A stretch of 64,000 bases of DNA from Streptomyces griseicoloratus (lineage in GTDB: Bacteria; Actinomycetota; Actinomycetes; Streptomycetales; Streptomycetaceae): positions 91,201-155,200 of the forward strand of contig NZ_JACVQF010000222.1 of assembly GCF_014534645.1 (NCBI RefSeq), read 5' to 3'. The notes below the pieces were generated by a model, which ran no database searches, was not told the origin of the DNA, and was given only the letters and a program-made list of their open reading frames with translations. Positions 42,698 through 51,214 of the stretch are shown one piece after another. The position numbers and the translations under genes were made by a program. Each line of letters starts with the position of its first letter. The first letter of the stretch is position 1.

Positions 42698-43135
42698 TCA
42701 GGCGGGACGCTCGAACCAGTGCTCGAACTTGGCGGCGTAGAGGGTGTTGCCGGAGAGCTTGACCTTGCCGCCGAGGAACGCCTGCATGCCGTTGAGCCGG
42801 CCGGTGAGCAGCTTGAGGAAGGTCGGCAGCCCCACGGTCGTGGTCAGCTTGGGGGACTCCACGCGTCCCCGGCCCGTCCGGCAGGCGCCGCCCGAGACCT
42901 CGACGAAGTACTCGAAGACCCCGTCGGGGGTCTTGATCAGGTACTGGAAGGACGCTTCCTGTCCCTTGGCGCGGTCGGCCCGGAACGCCTCGGGCATGTT
43001 CCCGAAGACGTCGTCGAGCAGTCCCGCGATGCCGCCGGCCTGCGCGCGGGCGAAGTCGAACACCTCCTCCTCCTTGCGGCGCCCGGCCGCTTCCTTGATC
43101 TCTTCGAACCTGCGGGTGTCCAGGGGCATCGCCAC
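42698..43135 (-). CDS. SCP2 sterol-binding-domain protein
   Basis: The protein has 145 residues. The SCP2 fold is indicated by GVFEYFVEVSGGACRTGRG, then LTTTVGLPTFLKLLTGRLNG and AFLGGKVKLSGNTLYAAKF. Such domains bind hydrophobic acyl or sterol ligands and may shuttle an intermediate. It is the first gene of the operon running to 26410. It is divergent from the FAD oxidoreductase at 43373, across a 237-base control region. Confidence 0.82.
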   Translation of the reverse strand: MAMPLDTRRFEEIKEAAGRRKEEEVFDFARAQAGGIAGLLDDVFGNMPEAFRADRAKGQEASFQYLIKTPDGVFEYFVEVSGGACRTGRGRVESPKLTTTVGLPTFLKLLTGRLNGMQAFLGGKVKLSGNTLYAAKFEHWFERPA

Positions 43136-43289
43136 GCTCCTGTGTCGGTCGGGCCGGTGTGTCGGACGGCCCTCAGGCTGCCGGGCGGCCCGCGGGCGGC
43201 GACAGGGCCGTCAGGGCGGTGGATCGGGCGCCGCCGGGAGCGGCCGGGACGCCGGGCCGAAGGCGCTGCCCGAGTGGGCACCTCCCCCA

Positions 43290-43302
43290 GGTCTTTCAGA
43301 CC
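43290..43302. repeat. Small palindrome of a type recurrent in Streptomyces
   Basis: GGTCT-TTC-AGACC, preceded by CACCTCCCCCA, lies in the divergent region between the PKS operon and the FAD gene. Similar CCCCCAGGTCTTTCAGACC motifs recur in Streptomyces intergenic regions (from memory). It could be a remnant repeat rather than an operator. Confidence 0.35.
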
Positions 43303-43372
43303 CCGGGCCGCCCGGCTTTGCTGTGCGGGGCACCGGCGACCGCCGGCCGCCCCGCACGTCCGCGGAGGTCAT

Positions 43373-44629
43373 ATGTACGACGTGATAGTCGTCGGTGCCC
43401 GCTGCGCGGGATCGCCACTGGCGATGCTGCTGGCCCGCAAGGGGTACCGCGTGCTGGTCCTGGACCGTGCGGCGTTTCCCAAGGACACCGTCTCGACGCA
43501 CTACGTCCAGCCGAGCGGTCTGGCCCGGCTGCGGCGCTGGGGTCTGCTCGACCGGCTGACCGCCACCGGCTGCCCGCCGATCAGTCAGGCGGTGTGGCGG
43601 TTCGGCGACGACCTGTCGGTCCGGGGGTTCGCCCCGCCCTTCGACGGCGTCGCGACCGCGCTCGCCCCGCGCCGCACCGTGCTCGACGCGCTGCTCGTCG
43701 ACGCGGCCCGGGAGGCGGGGGCCGAGGTGCGCGAGCGGTGCACCGTGCGCTCCCTGCTGTGGGACGACGCCGGGCGGGTGACGGGGGTGCGCTACCACTG
43801 CCGCGGCCGGGAGCACACCGTGCGCGCCCCGCTGGTGGTGGGCGCCGACGGCCGCAACTCCCTGGTGGCCCGGGAGACGGGCGCCCGGAAGTACCACGAG
43901 CGGCCGCCGCTGACGGTCGTCTACTACGCCTACTGGCGCGGTCTGCCGGAGCAGCGCCGTCACCTCAACGAGGTGTTCCTCATGGGTGACAAGCAGATCG
44001 GGGTGATCCCGACCCACGACGACGCCTGTCTCGTCCAGGTGGCGCGCCCGCACTCGTTCTACCCCACCTACCGCACCGACATCGAGGGCCACTACCACAA
44101 GGCCATCGCCGAGGCGGCGCCCGCGCTGGCGCGGGAGATGGCGGACGGCGCGGAGCGCGTCGACCGGTTCCGCGGCACCGCCGACCTCGGCAACTTCTAC
44201 CGCACGCCGTACGGACCCGGCTGGGCGCTCGTGGGCGACGCCGGGTACCACAAGGATCCGCTGACCGGGCAGGGCATCTCCGACGCCTGGCGCGACGCGG
44301 AGCTGCTCGCCGACGCCGTCGACCGGGTGGAGTCCGGCGCCGAGGAGTGGGAGCCGGCGCTCGCGGGCTACGAACGGGCCCGCAACGCCGCCTCGGAGCT
44401 GATCTACGAGTTCACCTGTGAGGCGGCCGGTTTCGATCTGGACCCGATGACCCGGCAGCTGGTGCGGGTTGTCGCCACGCACCGGGAGGACGCCGACCGG
44501 TTCTTCGGGATGATCGCCGGCTCGGTGCCCGCCGAGGACTTCTTCGCCCCCGACAACCTACTGGCGATGCTCGGGCGGCTGCCCGCCGACGCCCTGGCGG
44601 AGCTGACCGGCACGAAGGGAATCCGATGA
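43373..44629 (+). CDS. FAD-dependent oxidoreductase/monooxygenase 1
   Basis: The protein has 418 residues from an ATG with CGGAGG upstream. The FAD Rossmann site is YDVIVVGARCAGSPLAMLLA. DRAAFPKDTVSTHYVQPSG, PLVVGADGRNSLVARETG and WALVGDAGYHKDPLTGQGIS (the GD motif) show the geranylgeranyl reductase/PHBH-like family. It is about as long as, and clearly paralogous to, the protein at 46841. It is coupled to the P450 by an ATGA overlap. Hydroxylation or desaturation of the polyketide or peptide is the likely role. Confidence 0.87.
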   Translation: MYDVIVVGARCAGSPLAMLLARKGYRVLVLDRAAFPKDTVSTHYVQPSGLARLRRWGLLDRLTATGCPPISQAVWRFGDDLSVRGFAPPFDGVATALAPRRTVLDALLVDAAREAGAEVRERCTVRSLLWDDAGRVTGVRYHCRGREHTVRAPLVVGADGRNSLVARETGARKYHERPPLTVVYYAYWRGLPEQRRHLNEVFLMGDKQIGVIPTHDDACLVQVARPHSFYPTYRTDIEGHYHKAIAEAAPALAREMADGAERVDRFRGTADLGNFYRTPYGPGWALVGDAGYHKDPLTGQGISDAWRDAELLADAVDRVESGAEEWEPALAGYERARNAASELIYEFTCEAAGFDLDPMTRQLVRVVATHREDADRFFGMIAGSVPAEDFFAPDNLLAMLGRLPADALAELTGTKGIR

Positions 44630-45882
44630 CCCATCAGCCTGCGGAGGAGACCGAGTCCGGCGGGGTGCCCCCGCTGGAGGACTTCGATCCGTACAACGAC
44701 GCCTTCCGGGCCGACCCGTACCCGGAGTACGACCGGATCAGGTCCCTGGGCGGACCCGTGTACTGGGACTACCTGGACTCGTACGTCGTCAGCACGCACG
44801 CGGACGCCACCGCCGTGCTCGCCGACTCCCGGATGCGTCTGCAGCCGCCCGATCCGGTGGCCGAACTGATGGCCACCGTGGTGCCCGAGTCGCTGCGGTC
44901 CATGAGCCGGACCCTGCTGTTCACCGACCCGCCGGACCACACCAGGCTGCGCGGCCTGACCCGGCGCCCGTTCGCCTCGCCGCGGCTCGGCCGGGTCCTC
45001 GCCGACGCACGGGAGCTGGCCGACGCGATCCTGGCGGAGGCGCTGCACCGCGGCCATCTGGAAGTGGTGGACGAACTGGCCTTCCCGGTGTCGCTCCAGG
45101 CCATCGGCGACCTGCTCGGCATTCCCCGGGCGGATCTGCCGAAACTCCGCGACTGGGGGCAGGCCATGTCACCGGCCGCCGACATCCCGGCCGCCCCGTC
45201 CTCGATCGACAGCGCGGTGGCGGCCTACGAGGCGTTCGACGACTACTTCGCCCATCTGGCCCGCGCCCGCGGCGAGAACCCGGGCGAGGACCTGTTCTCG
45301 TCACTGGTGGAGGCGCATCAGCAGGGTGCGCTGAGCCGCAGCGAACTGCACGCCAACGCCGCGCTGGTCTTCATCTCGGGCCACGAGACGCTGGTCGCCT
45401 TCACCGCGAGCGCGTTCCTGTCCTTCCTGCGCAACCCCGCCCAGCTCGACCTGCTGCGCGAGCACCCCGATCTCGCGGCCGCGGCGACCGAGGAGGTCAT
45501 GCGCTACGAGAGCCCGCTGCAGCTGGCCACCGCGGGCGGCGGGCGGTGGACCGCCGAGGAGGTGGAGATCGGCGGCCGGACCCTGCCGGCGGGCGTGCGC
45601 GTGCTCACCTTCATCGGTGCCGCCAACCGGGACCCGGCGGTCTACGACAGCCCGGACCGCTTCGACATCACCCGGCCCGGCGCACGCCATCTGGCGCTCG
45701 GTCACGGCCTGCACTACTGCCTGGGTGCCGCGCTCGCCAAGCAGCAGGGCACCCTGCTGCTGGAGGCGCTGGCCCACTGGCCGGTCCGGCTGGCCTCGGA
45801 GGCCGTCGGCGCACCCGAGTGGCTTCCGCTGTTCATGCAGCGCCGGCTGGCCCGGCTGCCGGTGACCGTGACGCCCGCGTAG
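44626..45882 (+). CDS. Cytochrome P450 (1)
   Basis: The protein has 418 residues. The I-helix is ALVFISGHETLVAFTASAF (oxygen-activating G-H-E-T), the ExxR motif is EEVMRYESPLQLATA, and the heme Cys loop is LALGHGLHYCLGAALAKQQ. The usual Phe of the heme motif is Leu (LALGHG instead of FxxG). It is class I, so it needs separate ferredoxin and reductase, none of which is in the window. It is translated with the FAD protein. Confidence 0.92.
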   Translation: MTHQPAEETESGGVPPLEDFDPYNDAFRADPYPEYDRIRSLGGPVYWDYLDSYVVSTHADATAVLADSRMRLQPPDPVAELMATVVPESLRSMSRTLLFTDPPDHTRLRGLTRRPFASPRLGRVLADARELADAILAEALHRGHLEVVDELAFPVSLQAIGDLLGIPRADLPKLRDWGQAMSPAADIPAAPSSIDSAVAAYEAFDDYFAHLARARGENPGEDLFSSLVEAHQQGALSRSELHANAALVFISGHETLVAFTASAFLSFLRNPAQLDLLREHPDLAAAATEEVMRYESPLQLATAGGGRWTAEEVEIGGRTLPAGVRVLTFIGAANRDPAVYDSPDRFDITRPGARHLALGHGLHYCLGAALAKQQGTLLLEALAHWPVRLASEAVGAPEWLPLFMQRRLARLPVTVTPA

Positions 45883-45901
45883 ACGGTCCCCGGCGGACCG
45901 G

Positions 45902-45944
45902 AGCGGCGGAGGGGAAGACCGTCCCGGTCTTCCCCTCCGCCGCT
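45902..45944. terminator. Bidirectional terminator, 19-bp perfect stem
   Basis: AGCGGCGGAGGGGAAGACC (45902-45920) pairs perfectly with 45926-45944 around a GTCCC loop. It lies between the stops of the P450 (plus) and SnoaL (minus) genes and can serve both. Confidence 0.85.
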
Positions 45945-45964
45945 TCGGTGGCCGGCCCGCCGGC

Positions 45965-46789
45965 TCAGCCCCCGGCGGACACGCCGAACCGGGCGACGGC
46001 GGCGTAGTCCATGACGTCCCAGTGCTCGGCGATCAGGCCGCCCTCGACGCGCAGCAGATCGGAGGTGTGCAGGCGCACCTCGTCTCCCGAGGCGGCCTCG
46101 TGTCCGTGCCAGACGCAGAAGATGCCCACCAGATCGTCCTGGGCGATCATCTGGGTGATGTCGCCGACCAGGTCGGGCGCGAGCTGGAACAGCCCGGCGA
46201 AGAAGTCCTTCATGCCCTTCAGACCGCTGCCCGACTGCGCCGCGAAGGGGTTGTGCTGGATGTAGTCCTGCCGGTAGTAGTCGTCGGCCCTCTCCAGCTT
46301 GTGCTGGTGCATCAGCTCGTCCCACACCCGCTGCACCAGCCGCATGTTCGCCTGCTCGCCGGGGCCCGCGTTCCAGTCGGGCTCACCGGTGGCCTGGGTG
46401 GTCTGGTCGGGCGGTGTCATGCCGAGTTCGGTCAGGGAGGAGTAGTCGAACACGCTCCAGTGCTCGGTGATCCGGTCGTCGCGCAGCCGGTAGAGGTTGG
46501 CGGTCTGCTGGGACAGCTCCCGCTCGGTCCCGCCGATGGTGCCGCGCCAGCGGACGTACACCATGACCCGGTCGTTCTGCTCCACCATCTGCTCGATGCT
46601 GCAGCTGAGGTCGGGCACCAGGGTGAGCATGGTGGTGGCCCAGGTCTGCAGGCCCTCGACACCGGGGGCCGCGCCCGGCTGGTGGTTGACGTAGTCGGGC
46701 GCGAAGAACTCCGGCGCGCGGTCGAAGTCGTGCTTGTTGTAGATCTCCTCGAAGAGCTGCCGGATCCGCCGTCCTGGCGTGTGGCTCAT
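45965..46789 (-). CDS. Tandem SnoaL-like (double NTF2-fold) protein
   Basis: The protein has 274 residues made of two similar halves. Half 1 (about 10-130) has RRIRQLFEEIYNKHDFDRA and QTANLYRLRDDRITEHWSV. Half 2 (about 145-270) has RLVQRVWDELMHQHKLERA and TSDLLRVEGGLIAEHWDVM. A fused pair acts like a built-in dimer. SnoaL-type proteins cyclise, isomerise or hydroxylate polyketides, or simply bind ligands. The ATG at 46789 has AGGAAG upstream. It follows the FAD oxidoreductase 2 gene on the same strand (51-base gap). Confidence 0.82.
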   Translation of the reverse strand: MSHTPGRRIRQLFEEIYNKHDFDRAPEFFAPDYVNHQPGAAPGVEGLQTWATTMLTLVPDLSCSIEQMVEQNDRVMVYVRWRGTIGGTERELSQQTANLYRLRDDRITEHWSVFDYSSLTELGMTPPDQTTQATGEPDWNAGPGEQANMRLVQRVWDELMHQHKLERADDYYRQDYIQHNPFAAQSGSGLKGMKDFFAGLFQLAPDLVGDITQMIAQDDLVGIFCVWHGHEAASGDEVRLHTSDLLRVEGGLIAEHWDVMDYAAVARFGVSAGG

Positions 46790-46840
46790 GGGCTGTCTTC
46801 CTCTCTGTGGCACGTGGGTGCGGTACGGGGAACGCGGCGG

Positions 46841-48046
46841 TCAGGCTTCCTGCGCGGCGAGAGCCGCGGCGCGCTCGATGAGGTCGGGGGTGAAGAAGAC
46901 GTCCCAGGTGTAGCTGCCGGCGATGAGGCCGAAGAACCGGTCCGTCTCGTCCTGGTCGTCCCCGATCACCCGCAGCACGTTCAGCAGCTCGGGCATCGGT
47001 TCGAGCTGGGCCGCCTGGAGGTTGAAGAAGTACTCGGGCATGGCGTCCTCGTCGCGCTGCTCGGCGAAGTCCCGGAGCGCCTCGTCGACCGGGCGTTCCC
47101 CGCCGAGCGCGGGGGCGAGCAGTCCGGCGAGGAGGTCGGCGTGGCGGAGCGCGTCGCTGATGCCGAAGGCGCCCACGGGGTCCTTGTGGAAGCCGGAGTC
47201 CCCGACCAGCGCCCAGCCCGGTCCGGAGGCCTGGCGGAAGAAGTTGGGCAGCCGGCCGGTGCCGGTGAACCGGGCCGCCCGCTCCGACGCCCGGACGCGC
47301 TCGGCGAGTTCGGGCGCGGTGTCCTCCAGGACCTTGAGGTAGGAGCCCTCGATGTCGCCGCGCACGCTGTCGAACAGGGCGCGCGGCCACTGGATGCCGA
47401 TCATGACGTTGTCGTCGTGCGTGGGCACCACGCCGATGGCGCGCCGGCCGCGGACGTACACCTCGTAGTCGGCCTTGAGGCCGTTCCAGTACGTGTAGTA
47501 GAGGCAGTTGAGGGTCGGGGCCTCCTCGTACCTGCGGGCGCCCGCCTCCCGGGCCACCAGCGAGTCGATGCCGTCGGCGCCGATCACCACGGTGGCCCGC
47601 TCGGTGATCTCCCGGCCGTCGGCGCCCTTGACGCGGACGCCGGCGACCCGGTCGCCGTCCCGGACGAGCCCGGTGACGTTGGCGCGTTCGCGCAGTTCGG
47701 CGCCCGCCTCGACGGCGGCGGTGACCAGGAGGTGGTCGAGCACGTAGCGGCGTGGCCCGTAGGCGGCCCGGATGCCGTCGACGGGGGGTGCGCAGCCGGT
47801 GATGCTGACGTCCTCCAGCGTCCAGCGGGCGACTTCGAGCGGCGGGCAGCCGGTGGCGGCGAGCCGGTCGAGCAGGCCCCACCTGGCGAGCCGGGCGATG
47901 GCGGGCTGGTGCACGTAGTGGGTGGACATGGTGTCGCTGGGGAAGGTCGCCCGGTCGAGCAGCAGGACCCGGTGGCCGGCCCGCGCGAGCAGCATGGCCG
48001 AGGTCGCTCCGGCGACCCGGGCACCGACGACTATCGCGTCGTACAT
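46841..48046 (-). CDS. FAD-dependent oxidoreductase/monooxygenase 2 (paralogue of 43373)
   Basis: The protein has 401 residues. YDAIVVGARVAGATSAMLLA is the FAD site. DRATFPSDTMSTHYVHQPA mirrors the equivalent segment of the first protein, as do ADGIDSLVAREAGARRYEE and WALVGDSGFHKDPVGAFGIS. The two are clear duplicates and probably act at successive or parallel oxidation steps. It is cotranscribed with the tandem SnoaL gene and lies 67 bases after the nitroreductase. Confidence 0.86.
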   Translation of the reverse strand: MYDAIVVGARVAGATSAMLLARAGHRVLLLDRATFPSDTMSTHYVHQPAIARLARWGLLDRLAATGCPPLEVARWTLEDVSITGCAPPVDGIRAAYGPRRYVLDHLLVTAAVEAGAELRERANVTGLVRDGDRVAGVRVKGADGREITERATVVIGADGIDSLVAREAGARRYEEAPTLNCLYYTYWNGLKADYEVYVRGRRAIGVVPTHDDNVMIGIQWPRALFDSVRGDIEGSYLKVLEDTAPELAERVRASERAARFTGTGRLPNFFRQASGPGWALVGDSGFHKDPVGAFGISDALRHADLLAGLLAPALGGERPVDEALRDFAEQRDEDAMPEYFFNLQAAQLEPMPELLNVLRVIGDDQDETDRFFGLIAGSYTWDVFFTPDLIERAAALAAQEA

Positions 48047-48113
48047 GGTGGTCTCTGCCTCCTCGGCATGGTGGCGGAGCGGGTCCGCCGTACGGTGGGT
48101 GGGGAGCTGCGCG

Positions 48114-49244
48114 TCATCCGGCGTCCGTACCGAGGACGGTGGCGACGGGCCGCCGGGGGCTCGTGCCCGCGGGGCGGGCCGGACGGCCGATGCGGAACGT
48201 GACGAGGGCCTGTCTGCCGGGGTCGCCGACCAGTTCCTCCAGCGCCTTGCCGAAGCGTGGCGGCAGGCCCAGTTCGCGTTCCCGGTCGGCTCGGACGGTC
48301 ATCATGTTGAGGTGGCCCACGGCCAGTCCCCTGGCGGTGGCGAACAGGTGGATGCGCTGGAGCAGCCGTCCGCCGCGCATCCGTTCGACGGGGTCGTCGG
48401 CGTCGGCCACGGTGACCATGCCGAAGGCGGCGGCCGTGGCCACGTGCACGGTGCGCGTGTTGCGCAGCCAGAACCGGTCGGCCGTGCGCCGCGACGGCGC
48501 GGGCAGCCGCTTGCCCAGCGTGCTCATCAGCGGCGGCATGCCCTGGGTGTCCACGGTCATCCCGTCCCGGCTGCGCTCGATCTCGCGGTCGGTGCCCCGG
48601 TACCAGCGGTGGCCCGCGAGCGACTGGCCCTCGTCGGCGATGACCGCCTCGGTGGCCTCGACGAGGAGCCGCGCGACCCGGTCCCGCTCCGCCTCTTCGG
48701 CGTGCCAGAGCAGGGCGGGGCCGCCGGGGTCGTGACCGGCGAGCGCGGCGATCTCGTCGAGCAGGGGCCGGGGCAGCGGCAGGCGCAGGAACGGGCCCCG
48801 GTTGGTGCGGCGGTGCGGGATGGCGTCGTACAGCTCGGAGCGGGCGCGCTCGCCGGGGGTGAGCCGCAGGACCGCCGCGTGCTCGGGCCGGTCCGGGTCG
48901 GGCACCAAGTGCAGTCCGGGCTCGTGTCCGCGGGCGCGGGCCGCGAGCACCATGTTCTCCAGGGCGCAGCCGAGCCCCACGTAGAGTTCGCGGTCGAACG
49001 GGTCGAGCGCTCCCTGCCGGCGGGTCAGGTCGGCGTACACGTCGATCCGGGTGGCGTGCTCGCCGACGGCGAACCGCCACGGCTGGACGTTGCGGGCGTT
49101 GGCCGCCAGGATGCCGGCCGCGATCACTCCGTGGGCGTCGTCCCGGCCGTCCCAGGTACGCCAGGCGTCGAAGGCTGCTCCCCGCGGCGGCGGTGCCGCG
49201 TACGCGGTCATCGCGGCCACGGGGTCGAGCGGTTCGGTTCCCAT
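48114..49244 (-). CDS. Acg-type nitroreductase-family protein
   Basis: The protein has 376 residues. FMN-binding nitroreductase features appear as AGILAANARNVQPWRFAV and DPFDRELYVGLGCALENMV. The C-terminal ARGLAVGHLNMMTVRADRE is typical of the Acg subgroup, which may be redox-inert in mycobacteria. The start MGTEPLDPV is divergent from the P450 at 49371. In the cluster it could oxidise or reduce an intermediate, but the subgroup makes that uncertain. Confidence 0.82.
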   Translation of the reverse strand: MGTEPLDPVAAMTAYAAPPPRGAAFDAWRTWDGRDDAHGVIAAGILAANARNVQPWRFAVGEHATRIDVYADLTRRQGALDPFDRELYVGLGCALENMVLAARARGHEPGLHLVPDPDRPEHAAVLRLTPGERARSELYDAIPHRRTNRGPFLRLPLPRPLLDEIAALAGHDPGGPALLWHAEEAERDRVARLLVEATEAVIADEGQSLAGHRWYRGTDREIERSRDGMTVDTQGMPPLMSTLGKRLPAPSRRTADRFWLRNTRTVHVATAAAFGMVTVADADDPVERMRGGRLLQRIHLFATARGLAVGHLNMMTVRADRERELGLPPRFGKALEELVGDPGRQALVTFRIGRPARPAGTSPRRPVATVLGTDAG

Positions 49245-49370
49245 GGCTGGCTACCCTCGGTGCTGGGCACGGTCCGTGGGAGTGCCCTTTGGAGGGTGTA
49301 TGTGAGGTGCCCGAACGACCACGGCGTCGGCGGCTGTCCGGGCGCCGGGCGGTGGCCGGATCCTCGGCGC

Positions 49371-50618
49371 ATGACGGAGACGACGACGGCTTCCACCGCG
49401 CGGAGCCCGGAAGAGCATCTGATCACCTTCTTCGACCCGGCGAACCGCCCCGACCCGTATCCCGTGCTCCATCTGATGCGCGAGGCCTCGCCGTTCCACG
49501 CGATGGACGGCGCGCTGCTGGTGCTGGGCCGGCACAAGGACGTGGAGACCGTGCTGCGCTCGCCGGTGGCCAGCGCCGACCGCAGCAAGTCACGGATCCT
49601 CAGCACGGACGCGGTCGAGTCGCGCAAGGAGGTCATGACCTTCCTCGACCCTCCCGACCACACCCGGCTGCGGGGCCTGGTCACCCAGGCGTTCACACCG
49701 CGCATGGTGCAGTCCCTGGAGGGCCGGATCAGGGAGATCGTCGACGACCTGGTGGACCAGGTGGCCCGGGCCGGCTCGCCCGTCGACATCCCGAGCGTGT
49801 TCTCCTATCCCGTCCCGGTGCGGGTGATCTGCGAGATGCTCGGCGTGCCGCCGGAGGACCACAAGATCTTCGGTACCTGGTCCACGGTGCTGGGCCGGGC
49901 GCTGGACCCGCTGATGGCGGCGAACCGGACGCCGGAGATCGACAAGGAGGACACCGAGACCCGGGCCGCCTTCTACCAGTACTTCCGCGACCTGATCGCG
50001 TCCGGCGGCGCCCGTGGTGAGGGTCTGCTGGCGCGTCTGGTGCAGGCGGAGGAGGAGGGCGACCGGCTCACCGAGAAGGAGCTGCTGGCCACTCTGGCGC
50101 TGCTGGTGATGGCCGGGCACGAGACGACCGCCAACCTGATCTCGCACGGCATCCTCACCCTGCTGCGCCACCCGGACCAGCTGGCGCTGCTGCGGGAGGA
50201 CCCCTCCCTGGCGTTCTCCGCGGTGGAGGAGATCCTGCGGTTCGAGCCGTCGGTGCAGATCCTGCACCGGATGGCGAAGGAACCCATCCGGCTGGAGGAC
50301 GGCTTCGAGGTTCCGGCGGGCATGGACGTGCTGCTGCTGGCGGCGGCCGCCAACCGCGATCCCGAGGTCTTCGACGACCCCGACCGCTTCGACATCACCC
50401 GCGCCTCCGGCCGGCGGCTGGACCACCTGTCGTTCTCCAGCGGGGTGCATCGCTGCCTGGGCGCGAACCTGGGCAAGCTGGAGGCGGCGCTCGCGCTGCA
50501 GGCGTTCTTCTCCCGGGTGGAGGACCCCCAGGTGGTGCAGGAGGACCTGGAGTACCGCCCGCACGTGATCCTGCGGGGCCCGGAGCGGATGCGGGTGTCG
50601 TTCTCGCGGGTCCGCTAG
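49371..50618 (+). CDS. Cytochrome P450 (2)
   Basis: The protein has 415 residues. The I-helix is LALLVMAGHETTANLISHG, the ExxR region is EEILRFEPSVQILHRMA, and the heme loop is LSFSSGVHRCLGANLGKLE with the normal Phe. It is only moderately similar to P450 1. It is the only plus-strand gene before the MerR gene and ends in a clear hairpin. It probably hydroxylates a pathway intermediate. Confidence 0.92.
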   Translation: MTETTTASTARSPEEHLITFFDPANRPDPYPVLHLMREASPFHAMDGALLVLGRHKDVETVLRSPVASADRSKSRILSTDAVESRKEVMTFLDPPDHTRLRGLVTQAFTPRMVQSLEGRIREIVDDLVDQVARAGSPVDIPSVFSYPVPVRVICEMLGVPPEDHKIFGTWSTVLGRALDPLMAANRTPEIDKEDTETRAAFYQYFRDLIASGGARGEGLLARLVQAEEEGDRLTEKELLATLALLVMAGHETTANLISHGILTLLRHPDQLALLREDPSLAFSAVEEILRFEPSVQILHRMAKEPIRLEDGFEVPAGMDVLLLAAAANRDPEVFDDPDRFDITRASGRRLDHLSFSSGVHRCLGANLGKLEAALALQAFFSRVEDPQVVQEDLEYRPHVILRGPERMRVSFSRVR

Positions 50619-50658
50619 GGCCTGTCCGACACGTTCCCGTCGTCCGCCCGTGGGGCGG

Positions 50659-50684
50659 GCCGCCGCGTCACCCGTCGCGGCGGC
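50659..50684. terminator. Hairpin between P450 2 and the MerR gene
   Basis: GCCGCCGCG (50659-50667) pairs perfectly with CGCGGCGGC (50676-50684) with an 8-base loop, between convergent genes. Confidence 0.65.
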
Positions 50685-50689
50685 GGGCG

Positions 50690-51142
50690 TCAGTGGGCGT
50701 GGCCGCGCAGTTCCACCGACGCCTTCGCGGCCTCAGCCCCCTCGTTCAGCGACTCCACCAGCCGGCTGAAGCCGGGGCACTCGGTGAAGTCGTGCGCGCG
50801 GCAGCTCATCGCGTGCTCGATCAGCGTGCGCGACGCCTCGATCTCACGGATGCGCCGCTCCAGGTCCTCGTAGTGGGCGCGCAGCAGGGCCTGGCGCGCG
50901 TCGGCGTTCCCCGCGTCGAGGACGTCGCGGAGCTGTTCGAGGCTGAAGCCCGCGGCCTTGCCCCGGACGATCATGGCGACCCGGGCGATGTGGCGCTTGG
51001 TGTAGCGGCGTCTGCCGTTGACCCGCTCGGCGGGGGACAGCAGCCCGCTGGACTCCCAGTGCCTGAGCACATGGGGGCGCAGGCCGAAGCGTTCGGCGAG
51101 TTCGCCGATGGTCATCGTCGGCTCGGCGTCACTTGACTTCAT
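50690..51142 (-). CDS. MerR-family regulator
   Basis: The protein has 150 residues from the ATG at 51142; a second ATG at 51115 is possible. The DNA-binding region is TIGELAERFGLRPHVLRHWE then GRRRYTKRHIARVAMIVRG. A dimerisation helix follows, and near the end is SCRAHDFTECPGF with two Cys residues, similar to thiol- or metal-sensing members. It is divergent from a thioredoxin-reductase-like flavoprotein and an MFS exporter, which it probably controls. Confidence 0.88.
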   Translation of the reverse strand: MKSSDAEPTMTIGELAERFGLRPHVLRHWESSGLLSPAERVNGRRRYTKRHIARVAMIVRGKAAGFSLEQLRDVLDAGNADARQALLRAHYEDLERRIREIEASRTLIEHAMSCRAHDFTECPGFSRLVESLNEGAEAAKASVELRGHAH

Positions 51143-51146
51143 GTTG

Positions 51147-51177
51147 ACATTAACTTGCAGAGTTGGGTCCAGGTCAA
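51147..51177 (-). promoter_or_regulatory. MerR-type promoter with 19-base spacer
   Basis: On the minus strand TTGACC (51172-51177) and TAATGT (51147-51152) are 19 bases apart, the long spacing typical of MerR-activated promoters. The dyad AACT-N5-AGTT (51152-51164) is centred in the spacer. Because the -10 lies five bases before the ATG, a leaderless transcript is possible. Confidence 0.45.
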
Positions 51178-51214
51178 GCCGACAGACGCGTCGCACGACG
51201 AGACGGGAGCGGAT

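Noticed and set aside
26410-43135. Aromatic type II polyketide cluster
   Set aside because: KS and KS-like pairs are present, but there is no aromatase or cyclase, while DH and ER enzymes are present. A reducing pathway fits better.
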